Shown here in pieces: positions 43,801-50,854 of a stretch of DNA of 64,000 nucleotides. The notes below the pieces were generated by a model. That model ran no database searches, had not been told where the DNA came from, and saw only the letters and a program-made list of their open reading frames with translations. This DNA is from JBNJEA01 sp051745395. Its GTDB lineage: Bacteria; Desulfobacterota; Desulfobacteria; Desulfobacterales; Desulfosalsimonadaceae. Location of the stretch: assembly GCA_051745395.1 (NCBI GenBank), contig JBNJEA010000001.1:22636-86635 (forward strand), read 5' to 3'. The position numbers and the translations under genes are program-made. Numbering within the stretch: position 1 is the first letter of the stretch; each line of letters begins with the position of its first letter.

Positions 43801-44415
43801 GAGCGGGCCGAAGCCGCAAAACCGGCTCCCGCCGAGGCAAAACCGGCACCGGAAGCCGGGGCGGAAGAAGCCCCGGCGGAAGCTGCTGTGGCCGAGGCCG
43901 GCGAAAAACCGGCCGGCCGGCGCGTGCGTCCCGTTTTACTCGGGGTGCTGGCGGTGGTCCTTGTGGCCGCCATTGCCGCCGGGGTTTATTTCTTTTTCCA
44001 GTCGCAGGCACCGCAGACACAGGATATGGGCAATCTCCGAATTGCCATTTCCACACCGGATTACGAGTTTGTCGACAATGAAAACGCCGGCGAACTTTTG
44101 GTGGTTACCGGAAATGTGACCAACCGGTATGACGGCGCCCGCAAGCATATCAGGGTCCAGGGCAACCTTTTCGATGCCTCCGGCAACACAATCAAAAAAT
44201 CAACAGCTTTTGCCGGCAACACGTTGACACCCGAAGAACTGGAAACCCTGCCGCTGGCAAAAATCGGAAATGAATTGACCAACCGTAAAGGGGATAATAA
44301 TATGAATTCAGGTGTTTCTCCTGATGAAAAAATCCCCTTTACGGTGGTTTTTTCAAACCTGCCAGGGGCCATGGATGAGCTGTCCGTGGAAGTGCAGGCT
44401 TCCGAGGCCCAATAA
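40825..44415 (+). CDS. Giant acidic repeat protein: MJ0042 zinc ribbon, membrane helix, DUF3426-like C-terminus
   Basis: A 1196-residue protein. Residues 1-40 are an MJ0042-type zinc ribbon (CEACGTTYKL and CSNCEHVF). Residues about 60-1030 are low-complexity and extremely acidic, dominated by F-D-L-D-L-E-E-like units. They include 30-residue repeats at about 245-335 and a 101-residue near-identical tandem repeat at about 615-849. One membrane helix (about 1036-1058) is followed by about 135 residues resembling DUF3426 (ISTPDYEFVDNENAGELLVVTGNV). If the ribbon is cytoplasmic, the acidic arm is too and the C-terminal domain is outside. Shorter zinc-ribbon/DUF3426 proteins are common in this phylum; the function is unknown. 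It overlaps hpt by 4 nt. Confidence 0.85.
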   Translation: MIITCEACGTTYKLNASLLQSTGSTVRCSNCEHVFVAYPQGAGKEKPAEFHTDTDSSQKTYDPPITEDMYKEAEETERELDAIFDDEDEEDDDGAPGAELPENITETSPEDAAGGREATSGTETETADFDAGDLSFLDETEPAGKKPADQEISGIGAPFSDQGSRTAGSETAGSESESEDAWDAGVEMHLDDLESEQDIVGLDSLTAEAEPVMELDDLGPAAAEDDTVEEETVNLGDLATTAMEEGDSVDLSELSRTAMEGETVGLDDIGRTAAEGDSVDLSELSRTAMEGETVGFDDVSRTEAEGDSVAPGDLESPAAGQESVALDELGRTAVEDDTVGEDTVSFDELATTSVEEADESAGLDEADRTAVEGESTGVFDLDDFEAEPTAEAAETAEDEADLDFSEAFDDLSDDLSTQAEATSEEEIEPVEDLEEGVQPLDTQAEEPEAQTEEKGGFVSELGDFDQQPESEKPPKKDKDTGEEKDKATSPEGEDEDTDEFDLDFELDLASEDGGEAAEAASEDAAHDLEETDLDFDDMETDLNEQAETPATGPGQSEPKSTTEEFDLNLEETAEESELGLDFDLDEFDLDLEESEETAKTGDADEFDLDLEEEGAAEAEEGEADAGEFSLDLDLDADEEGVAAESAGAEEAEFELDLDVEDEGEAAPAASGATAEAEDEFELDLDLGADEAAETAGEETGATDSFDLDLGFDADAAAEAEEGEADADEFSLDLDLDADEEGVAAESAGAEEAEFDLDLDVEDEGEAAPAASGATAEAEDEFELDLDLGADEAAETAGEETGATDSFDLDLGFDADAAAEAEEGEADADEFSLDLDLDADEEGVAAESAGGQADEFDLDLEEEGGAPAGATAEVEDFELDLDLGEEEAGAAEEETSTAAAESAGQDEFDLTDVEDFLDLDEDETSEETVVAEEEEDFDLGLETAADTEETEAAEDSDFDLDLETMLDEEATQVTGETDKQVSLETVGEKRSEPERAEAAKPAPAEAKPAPEAGAEEAPAEAAVAEAGEKPAGRRVRPVLLGVLAVVLVAAIAAGVYFFFQSQAPQTQDMGNLRIAISTPDYEFVDNENAGELLVVTGNVTNRYDGARKHIRVQGNLFDASGNTIKKSTAFAGNTLTPEELETLPLAKIGNELTNRKGDNNMNSGVSPDEKIPFTVVFSNLPGAMDELSVEVQASEAQ
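42667..43370 (+). repeat. 303-bp in-frame tandem repeat, about 2.3 copies
   Basis: Copies begin at 42667, 42970 and 43273 with the same GCAGCGGAAGCTGAAGAAGG start, an exact 303-bp (101-codon) period. The copies differ at only a few bases, so the duplication is recent and length variation between strains is likely. The third copy is partial and diverges after about 43370. Confidence 0.92.
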
Positions 44416-44629
44416 AAATCCGATTTTGACTTGACTTGAAAACGGGTTGCTGGTAAACGTTTTTTTCTTTAAAAGGTGACCGGCGCGGGCCGGTGGTTTG
44501 AAGCCTTCGCAAAATGTTTAATCCGATATGCGGACATGAAAATGCCTTCGGGCATGACAAGGGATGCGGATTGAGGTTTTTGCGAGGTCTTCAAACGGTA
44601 AATGTTTTTTATGCAATTTCATATGTCGT

Positions 44630-44706
44630 GGCGATGTAGCTCAGCTGGTCAGAGCATGCGGCTCATATCCGCAGCGTCCGGGGTTCAAATCCCTGCATCG
44701 CCACCA
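44630..44706 (+). tRNA. tRNA-Met (CAT), possibly tRNA-Ile2
   Basis: A class I tRNA with acceptor GGCGATG/CATCGCC, D-arm AGCTCAGCTGG, anticodon loop CTCATAT (anticodon CAT), GGTTCAAATCC T-arm and encoded CCA. The first acceptor pair is G-C, so it is not the initiator type. Elongator Met and lysidine-modified Ile2 share this anticodon and cannot be separated with certainty by eye. Confidence 0.95.
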
Positions 44707-44717
44707 AGGATAAAAAG

Positions 44718-44746
44718 AGCCTCTCTGTTGATTTTTCAGAGGGGCT
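44718..44746 (+). terminator. Hairpin after tRNA-Met
   Basis: AGCCTCTCTG and CAGAGGGGCT pair (one G-U), with a T-rich loop. The following T-run is weak. Confidence 0.5.
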
Positions 44747-44885
44747 TCATATATTATGGGGTGAAAACAATCGCCGCATTGCCTGAAAGAGGACTTTTTC
44801 GGGCTTGTTCCGCGATACCCGATCTTTTTTTTCCCGTGGCGGGTATGGCGAAACCGCCCGGTATTTCCGGTCATGGAGGTGGCCG

Positions 44886-45284
44886 ATGATTACGGGTTTC
44901 GAAAAGCTTGTCGAGGAACGCATCCTCGCCGCACAGCGCAAAGGCGAATTCGATAACCTGGAAGGCGCCGGCAAGCCCTTGAAAAAGGAGGACATGAGCC
45001 GGGTGCCCCAGGAGTTGCGGCTGGCGTATAAAATTTTAAAAAATGCCGACTGCCTGCCGCCGGAAGTGGAACTGAAAAATGAAATCGTCCGAACGGAAAA
45101 CCTGCTGGCCGATCTGGAAGATGAACAGGAACGGTATCAGACCATTCAGAAATTGAATTTTCTGATCATGAAATTAAACACGCTGCGCAACACCTCGGTT
45201 TCTACGGAAATTCCCCAGCAATATGAACAAGCGCTTCTCGATCGCATGGCGGCAAGCCGGAAAGCAAAGAAAAGCTCCCGCTAA
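44886..45284 (+). CDS. DUF1992 (DnaJC28-like conserved domain) protein
   Basis: A 132-residue helical protein. The N-terminal segment E-x-x-I-x-x-A-x-x-x-G-E-F-D-N-L-x-G-x-G-K-P-L matches DUF1992, the domain shared with DNAJC28. The rest is coiled (LKNEIVRTENLLADLEDEQE). The function is unknown. The ATG at 44886 was chosen because GGAGGTGG immediately precedes it; the upstream frame to 44805 is unsupported. Confidence 0.88.
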   Translation: MITGFEKLVEERILAAQRKGEFDNLEGAGKPLKKEDMSRVPQELRLAYKILKNADCLPPEVELKNEIVRTENLLADLEDEQERYQTIQKLNFLIMKLNTLRNTSVSTEIPQQYEQALLDRMAASRKAKKSSR

Positions 45285-45352
45285 CCTGTTTTTTCTCCCC
45301 CTCTTTTGCTATTGTGTCGGCTATGAACGCAAGATAGAAAAGATGGATTTTT

Positions 45353-45871
45353 ATGTCCAAGTTTTTTAAAAAAAAGTTAGATGACAGCAACGTGTTTAAA
45401 AGCATTTTTCTTGCCTATTTCATTCTGCTGTTTCATGTGGCATTGCTGGCCGTTATCGGCGTGCTGGTCCTGTTTTTCGGCGGCATCGTCAAGTACATGA
45501 TCTGGATTTTGCTCGGCGGCGCGGTCTTGCTGGCCGGCTCCGGTTATTTCCTTCTGCGGTATATGAAAAAACAGAGCGAGTCGTTGTCGAGCCTGTTGAT
45601 GCTACCGGAATTTCGCGATAAAAATCTCGAAGTCAACGTGCTCGGCGGTCTGGCGTCGGTTAAAATCAGCAATGAAAACGGCAAAGACGCCGAAGAAGCC
45701 TCGCCAATGCTACAACACGAAAATTCCGGCGGCATGGAGTATCTGGAAGGTCCCGAGTCCGTTCGGGTCAAGGAACTGACGGAACTGGCCCGGCTTTTGG
45801 AAAAAAAACTGATTACCGCCGATGAGTATAACCGGGCCAAGCAGGAACTGTTTGAGGCGAAACGGGAATAA
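45353..45871 (+). CDS. Two-helix membrane protein with SHOCT-like C-terminus
   Basis: A 172-residue protein with two membrane helices (about 17-43 and 48-70), a soluble region, and a C-terminal motif V-K-E-L-T-E-L-A-R-L-L-E-K-K-L-I-T-A-D-E-Y that matches the short C-terminal SHOCT domain. SHOCT domains are thought to mediate oligomerisation. The partner is unknown. The stop is immediately followed by the ddl ATG. Confidence 0.75.
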   Translation: MSKFFKKKLDDSNVFKSIFLAYFILLFHVALLAVIGVLVLFFGGIVKYMIWILLGGAVLLAGSGYFLLRYMKKQSESLSSLLMLPEFRDKNLEVNVLGGLASVKISNENGKDAEEASPMLQHENSGGMEYLEGPESVRVKELTELARLLEKKLITADEYNRAKQELFEAKRE

Positions 45872-46870
45872 ATGGACGTGTCTGGTATGGCTGATAAACT
45901 AACCGTGGCCGTCATTTCCGGGGGCACTTCCGGGGAGCGGGCCATATCGGAGAAAGGCGCCCGTCAGGTGCTTTCCGAACTAAATCCGGACCGATATGCC
46001 GTCCGTCACTACGATCCGCGCACCGATCTTTCCGAGCTGGCCCGCGCGGCTGGCGAAATCGATGTGGCCCTGGTGATTTTACACGGCATAAACGGAGAAG
46101 ACGGCACGGTCCAGGGGTTTTTGGACCTTCTGGGCATTACCTACCAATGCGCCGGCGTCCTGGGCAGTGCCCTGGCCATGAACAAGCTGATCTCCAAGTT
46201 TTTCTATGAAAAAGCCGGCATTCCGGTGCCGGCCTATATCGGCCTTCAAAAAGGCGATCCGGTGGATGAGCAAACCGTTGCGGCCCGGCTGGGGCTGCCC
46301 GTGGTGGTAAAACCGGCAAGCGGGGGCTCGAGCCTGGGGATGGGCATTGCCCGGTCCGAAAGCGAGCTGCCCGGCGCCATTGCCGCCGCCTTTGATCATG
46401 ATGATACCATCGTGCTGGAACAATACCTCTCCGGCACCGAAATCACGGGCGCGGTGATCGGCAATGCCTCTGCCGAGGCCCTGCCGATCGTGGAAATCGT
46501 GCCAGAAGACAGCCACGAGTTTTTCGATTTCGAGGCCAAATACAACGGCAGAACCCGGGAGATATGCCCGGCCCGCATCGACGAAACAAAGGCGGCCGAG
46601 GCCCGCCGGCTGGCCATTGCCGCCCACCGGGCGCTGTTTTGCAGCGGATGCAGCCGCACGGACATGATCATTTCCGACGGCGGGATCTATGTCCTGGAAA
46701 CCAATACCATCCCGGGGATGACGGAAAACAGCCTGCTGCCCCTGGCGGCGAAAACCGCGGGCATGACGTACGGAGACCTCCTGGACCGGTTGATCGGCCT
46801 GGCCCTTGAGAAAAAAGCGGCCGAACCGGCGGCCGATCGCGCCGGTCATTTTTCCAACCAGAATAAGTAA
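45872..46870 (+). CDS. ddl: D-alanine--D-alanine ligase
   Basis: A 332-residue ATP-grasp enzyme forming the D-Ala-D-Ala terminus of peptidoglycan precursors. VAVISGGTSGERAIS (N-terminal motif), HGINGEDGTVQG, MNKLISKFFYEKAGIPVP, KPASGGSSLGM and ETNTIPGMT are the family signatures. The start may be ATG 45872 or the downstream Met6; the former abuts the previous stop, implying coupling. It precedes the purD-purE fusion by 12 nt. Confidence 0.96.
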   Translation: MDVSGMADKLTVAVISGGTSGERAISEKGARQVLSELNPDRYAVRHYDPRTDLSELARAAGEIDVALVILHGINGEDGTVQGFLDLLGITYQCAGVLGSALAMNKLISKFFYEKAGIPVPAYIGLQKGDPVDEQTVAARLGLPVVVKPASGGSSLGMGIARSESELPGAIAAAFDHDDTIVLEQYLSGTEITGAVIGNASAEALPIVEIVPEDSHEFFDFEAKYNGRTREICPARIDETKAAEARRLAIAAHRALFCSGCSRTDMIISDGGIYVLETNTIPGMTENSLLPLAAKTAGMTYGDLLDRLIGLALEKKAAEPAADRAGHFSNQNK

Positions 46871-46882
46871 AGGAAGCAGACC

Positions 46883-48655
46883 TTGGCGATGAAGCTCTTA
46901 ATTGTTGGCGGCGGCGGAAGAGAACATGCACTGGCCTGGAAAATGGCGCAGAGCCCGGAAGTGGAAAAGATCTTCTGTGCTCCCGGCAATGCCGGCATTG
47001 CCGGCCTGGCCGAATGCATTGCCATCAAGGCCGAAAATATTGATGCGCTGACGGCCTTTGCCGCGGAAAATGAAATCGACTTGACCGTGGTCGGCCCCGA
47101 GGCCCCGTTGGTCGGCGGCATCGTGGAAGCCTTTGAAAAAGCGGGATTGAAGGCATTCGGGCCGAGCGGGCGTGCTGCGGCCCTGGAAGGCAGCAAATCC
47201 TACGCCAAGTGGCTGATGGAAAAATACAACATTCCCACCGCCGCCGGGCGCACGTTTTCCTCCTATGAACAGGCCCGTCTCTATATCCGGGATGTGGCGC
47301 TGCCGATAGTAGTCAAGGCCGACGGCCTTGCCGCGGGCAAAGGGGTCACCGTCTGCGCCACCCGTGAGCAGGCCGAACAAGCGCTGAAAAGGATAATGGC
47401 CGACGCCGTCTTCGGCGACGCCGGCAGCCGGGTGGTTATTGAGCAATGCCTGTCCGGGGAAGAGGCCTCGTTTATCGCCTTAACCGACGGCAAAACCGTG
47501 CTGCCCCTGCCCGCCTCCCAGGACCACAAAACCATCGACGACAATGACGAAGGGCCCAATACCGGCGGAATGGGCGCTTATTCTCCGGCGCCGGTGGTCG
47601 ATGCGGTGATGCGCAAAAAAATCATGGACCAGGTCATGATCCCGACGGTCAACGCCATGGCCGCCGAGGGCCGGCCCTACAAGGGCGTGCTGTATGCCGG
47701 GCTGATCATCGACGGCGACCGGGTTCAGGTGGTGGAGTTTAATTGCCGCTTCGGCGACCCGGAAACCCAGCCCCAGTTGATGCGGATCCAAAATGATATC
47801 GTGCCGTTGATGATGGCAGCAGTCGATGGCGGGCTGGGTCAGTACAAGGTCGATATCGATCCCCGACCCTCGGTTTGCGTGGTCATGGCGGCAAAGGGAT
47901 ATCCCGGCGCTTATTCAAAGGGAATGCCCGTTTCCGGGTTGGACCGGGTCGAGGAGACGCCGGAAGTGGCGGTTTTTCATGCCGGCACCTCGGAAAAAGA
48001 CGGCCGGCTGGTGACCGACGGCGGCCGGGTCCTGGGGGTAACCGCGCTCGGCGACGATATTGCAACCGCCATTTCCCGGGCATATCGTGCGGTTTCCGCC
48101 ATTTTTTGGGAAGAAGAACACCACCGCACCGACATCGGGAAAAAAGCCCTGGACCGGCAGCACATCGCCCCGGCCGTGGGCATCATCATGGGCAGCGACT
48201 CGGATTTTGGCGTCATGGCTGCGGCAGGCGAAACGCTGAAACGTTTCGGCATCCCCTATGAAATGACCGTGGCCTCGGCCCACCGAACCCCGGAGCGCGC
48301 CGCCGCCTTTGCAGAAGGTGCCGCCGAAAGAGGCATCCAGGTCATTATCGCCGGGGCCGGCCACGCGGCGCACTTGGCCGGTGTCCTGGCCGCGCATACC
48401 CCCTTGCCGGTTATCGGCGTGCCCATTGATTCCTCGGCCCTGAGCGGATTCGATTCCCTGCTGTCGACCGTGCAGATGCCGCCCGGCATCCCGGTGGCCA
48501 CCATGGCGGTGGGAAAACCGGGCGCCAAAAACGCCGGCGTGTTTGCCGCCCAGATCCTGGCGGCATCCGATCCGGCGATGCAGGAAAAAATCAGGGCCCA
48601 CAAAGCGCAGATGGCCAAAGACGTGGACCGCAAGGCCGAAAGCTTCGACGGATAA
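46883..48655 (+). CDS. purD: Fused phosphoribosylamine--glycine ligase / N5-CAIR mutase (PurD-PurE)
   Basis: A 590-residue fusion of two purine biosynthesis enzymes. Residues 1-425 are PurD (GGGGREHALAWKM at the N-terminus, ATP-grasp core with KADGLAAGKGV, HKTIDDNDEGPNTGGMG, and EFNCRFGDPETQ). After a short linker, residues about 430-590 are PurE (GIIMGSDSDFGVM, VASAHRTPERA, AGAGHAAHLAGVLAAHTPLPVIGVP). The start is TTG 46883 (AGGAAG well spaced) or ATG 46889. PurD acts at step 2 and PurE at step 6, so they are not consecutive. No purK is nearby. Confidence 0.95.
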   Translation: MAMKLLIVGGGGREHALAWKMAQSPEVEKIFCAPGNAGIAGLAECIAIKAENIDALTAFAAENEIDLTVVGPEAPLVGGIVEAFEKAGLKAFGPSGRAAALEGSKSYAKWLMEKYNIPTAAGRTFSSYEQARLYIRDVALPIVVKADGLAAGKGVTVCATREQAEQALKRIMADAVFGDAGSRVVIEQCLSGEEASFIALTDGKTVLPLPASQDHKTIDDNDEGPNTGGMGAYSPAPVVDAVMRKKIMDQVMIPTVNAMAAEGRPYKGVLYAGLIIDGDRVQVVEFNCRFGDPETQPQLMRIQNDIVPLMMAAVDGGLGQYKVDIDPRPSVCVVMAAKGYPGAYSKGMPVSGLDRVEETPEVAVFHAGTSEKDGRLVTDGGRVLGVTALGDDIATAISRAYRAVSAIFWEEEHHRTDIGKKALDRQHIAPAVGIIMGSDSDFGVMAAAGETLKRFGIPYEMTVASAHRTPERAAAFAEGAAERGIQVIIAGAGHAAHLAGVLAAHTPLPVIGVPIDSSALSGFDSLLSTVQMPPGIPVATMAVGKPGAKNAGVFAAQILAASDPAMQEKIRAHKAQMAKDVDRKAESFDG

Positions 48656-48663
48656 AGGCGCCG

Positions 48664-49344
48664 TTGTCAACTCAATCTTTTTCCCCAGTCGTTACCCCGG
48701 TCGTTACCCCGGTCGTTACCATTGATGGCCAATCACCGGATCCGGCCGCCATTGACAGGGCCGCCGGCTTTATCGCAGCCGGAAAACCGGTCCTCTATCC
48801 CACCTGCGCCCTCTATGGGCTCGGCGTGGACGCGTTTGATCCTTCCGCCGTTGACCGGGTTTTTGAAATCAAGGGGCGGGCAAAAACAAACCCCGTTTCC
48901 GTGCTGATCCACCGGCGCGAGGATATAGACGCCCTGGTCAAACGCATACCGCCCGCAGCGATTGCCATCATTGACGGCCTCTGGCCGGGCGGGATCACCC
49001 TGGTATTTGAAGCCGCAGACCGGCTGCCGGCAAACGTAACGGGCGGTACCGGCAAAATCGGTATCCGCCTGCCACAACACCCCGCGGCCCGGGCGCTTTT
49101 AACCGCAGTCAAAACGCCGATTACCGCCACCAGCGCCAACCGCTCCGGCGAGCCCGGCTGCCATCGGATTGACCAATTGCCGGCCGCTGTAATCGAACAG
49201 GCGGCGATGGTTCTAAACGCCGGTCCCCTTGCCGGCGGACCCGGCTCTACCGTGGTCGATGTCACCGTGGATCCCCCGGATATCCTCCGGCCGGGAACGG
49301 TGCCGGCCGAATCCATCCGCGCGGTGGTCAACGGATCGGCTTAA
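48664..49344 (+). CDS. Sua5/YciO/YrdC-family protein (threonylcarbamoyl-AMP synthase-like)
   Basis: A 226-residue YrdC-fold protein, likely making threonylcarbamoyl-AMP for t6A37 in tRNA. AAGFIAAGKPVLYPTCALYGLG near residue 32 (positively charged cleft KxxxYPT, T-x-x-x-YGLG), KGRAKTNPVSVL (KxR...KP-type), GKIGIRLPQHP and TSANRSGEP are all present. The start is unusual: TTG 48664 with AAGG nearby, and residues 8-19 are a PVVT triplet encoded by three 12-bp repeats (48685-48720). No in-frame ATG lies before the domain. Confidence 0.88.
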   Translation: MSTQSFSPVVTPVVTPVVTIDGQSPDPAAIDRAAGFIAAGKPVLYPTCALYGLGVDAFDPSAVDRVFEIKGRAKTNPVSVLIHRREDIDALVKRIPPAAIAIIDGLWPGGITLVFEAADRLPANVTGGTGKIGIRLPQHPAARALLTAVKTPITATSANRSGEPGCHRIDQLPAAVIEQAAMVLNAGPLAGGPGSTVVDVTVDPPDILRPGTVPAESIRAVVNGSA

Positions 49345-49414
49345 CGCATCCCCTTTTGATTTTGATGCGGGTTTTTTCGATGGCGGCATTGCATTGCAGA
49401 TTACATCGCAGGTA

Positions 49415-49443
49415 TTGACAATGCGAGCGATTTGGCCTATAAA
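49415..49443 (+). promoter_or_regulatory. Promoter of tRNA-Leu
   Basis: TTGACA (49415-49420), 17 bp, TATAAA (49438-49443), about 11 nt before the tRNA: a near-consensus stable-RNA promoter. Confidence 0.8.
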
Positions 49444-49454
49444 ATAACTTTTGT

Positions 49455-49541
49455 GCCGGAGTGGTGGAATTGGTAGACGCAGAGGACTCAAAATCCTCCG
49501 GGCTTCGGCCTGTGCGAGTTCGAGTCTCGCCTCCGGCACCA
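49455..49541 (+). tRNA. tRNA-Leu (CAA)
   Basis: A class II tRNA with acceptor GCCGGAG/CTCCGGC, D-arm with GGTAGACGC, anticodon loop CTCAAAA (anticodon CAA), long variable arm GGGCTTCGGCCTGT, GTTCGAGTC T-loop and encoded CCA. Confidence 0.97.
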
Positions 49542-49587
49542 TTTTTATTCTCGCGCAAAGCCGCCAAGAGCGCCAAGAATGACTTGT

Positions 49588-49637
49588 AAAACTTTGCGTC
49601 TTGGCGCGAAAATTGGCTGTTACTGGAGTAAATCGGA
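49588..49637 (+). repeat. Dispersed repeat, copy B
   Basis: Shares AAACTTTGCG, CTTGGCGCGAAAAT and GGAGTAAATC with 7261-7323. The preceding bases (GCGCAAAG, CGCCAAG) are an inverted partner of the same words, so the full element is palindromic here. A fragment of similar words (GCGCAGAGACGCAAAGG) occurs near 59749-59765. Confidence 0.5.
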
Positions 49638-49643
49638 TAACCG

Positions 49644-49792
49644 GATTTTTTTTAGACAAATTGATTACTTCATTGGCACCGCGTCCGATGTCGATCTGGA
49701 TATCCGTATCTGCAATCACCACATCAGGCACTGGAATCCCTTCCTTCAGCCTTTCTGATTTTGTTGCGCAGCCATAAACGGCTGGCTGTCAT
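49644..49792 (-). pseudogene. Frameshifted gene remnant
   Basis: On the minus strand an ATG at 49792, preceded by AAAGGAC, opens a frame giving a basic peptide (MTASRLWLRNKIRKAEG). It stops at 49724, while the overlapping frame continues with an ordinary protein-like sequence (EGIPVPDVVIADTDIQIDIG) up to the dispersed repeat. Reading through needs one frameshift near 49745, so this looks like the 5' fragment of a dead gene. I cannot name the family. The rest of 49345-49926 holds only the tRNA, its promoter and repeat B. Confidence 0.35.
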
Positions 49793-49926
49793 GTCCTTTC
49801 TGTCTTTAGATTCAAAATATAATCAGGGCAACCCAAATCATTTTGACAAATATTTTTTTCAACTGTTTTTGGCTTTAAACCCTATTTCCTGTAATCAAGA
49901 CAAACGGTTTAAAGGTATTGTGCGAT

Positions 49927-50754
49927 ATGGATCGGGATAAAATGGCGGCCCATTACCATGTCGATGATTTGTCGCGCAAGGTTTTCGACGCCATCGTCGA
50001 GGAAAAGGGCGGCCTGGAAAACCTCACGGCAGACGATCTGCTCGCGGTGGACGGCTTTCATATCCGGGGTCGCCGGGCCACGGTGGCGCTGTCGGAAATG
50101 CTGTCGGTTCAGGCCGCAGACAGGGTCCTGGATGTGGGCGCAGGAGCGGGGGGAACAGCCCGGTATCTTTCGGCGCAATACGGCTGCCGGGTGGTCGGCA
50201 TGGATTTGACGCCGGCTTATGTCAAGCTTGCCGCGGAGTTGTCTTCTTGCGTGTCTTTGTCGGAAAAAACGGCCTTTGCATGCGGCAATGCCGTAGAATT
50301 GCCGTTTAAGGGCGAAAGCTTCGACAGGGTCTGGACCGAGCATATCCAGATGAACATCCGGGATAAAGACCGGTACGTATCCGAGTTGAAAAGGGTGTTG
50401 AAACCTTCCGGCCAAATCGCTTTGCATGAGGTGTTTACGGGGCCAAACGGAGATCCTTTCCTGCCGGCGCCCTGGGCCTCGGATCCCGCGACGAGTTTTA
50501 TGGTGGATGCCGATGAGATGAAGCAGATATTTACGGCGGCCGGCCTGCGGGTTCTGGACTGGCAGGATGTAACGGAAACATCCCGCCGGTGGTTTGAAAA
50601 AATGCGGGCGAAGCAGTCGGAAAAAACGCCTTCGCCGCTGGGGCTGCATTTGCTGATGGGGTCCAACGCGGGGGAAAAAATCGCCAATATGGGCAAAAGC
50701 CTTGCCGAGGGCCATGTCCGGGTAATCATGGCGGTTTTTGAAAAGCCCGGTTAG
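49927..50754 (+). CDS. Class I SAM-dependent methyltransferase (sarcosine/dimethylglycine methyltransferase-like)
   Basis: A 275-residue methyltransferase. Motif I is VLDVGAGAGGTARYL (near residue 65), motif II GMDLTPAY, and the post-motif ALHEVF. The N-terminal region (residues 1-50, with AAHYHVDDLSRKVFDAI and a later D-G-F-H-I-R-G-R) resembles enzymes that methylate sarcosine or dimethylglycine to glycine betaine, an osmolyte. That substrate assignment is tentative; a small-molecule O- or C-methyltransferase is also possible. It appears to be a single-gene unit ahead of the GH31 gene. Confidence 0.8.
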   Translation: MDRDKMAAHYHVDDLSRKVFDAIVEEKGGLENLTADDLLAVDGFHIRGRRATVALSEMLSVQAADRVLDVGAGAGGTARYLSAQYGCRVVGMDLTPAYVKLAAELSSCVSLSEKTAFACGNAVELPFKGESFDRVWTEHIQMNIRDKDRYVSELKRVLKPSGQIALHEVFTGPNGDPFLPAPWASDPATSFMVDADEMKQIFTAAGLRVLDWQDVTETSRRWFEKMRAKQSEKTPSPLGLHLLMGSNAGEKIANMGKSLAEGHVRVIMAVFEKPG

Positions 50755-50854
50755 GACGGTTCTTGGCTTGAGGCATGGCAGGCAATGAAAAGCCTTTTGG
50801 CGAGGGGAAAAAGGATGAACGGCCCTGCGGCCAACAACCATGGCGAGGTTTGAA

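Noticed and set aside
42449..44056. Very long minus-strand ORFs (495-535 codons) opposite the acidic protein
   Set aside because: They are shadows caused by the repetitive Glu/Asp codons; the products are Arg/Pro- or Ser-only low-complexity sequences.
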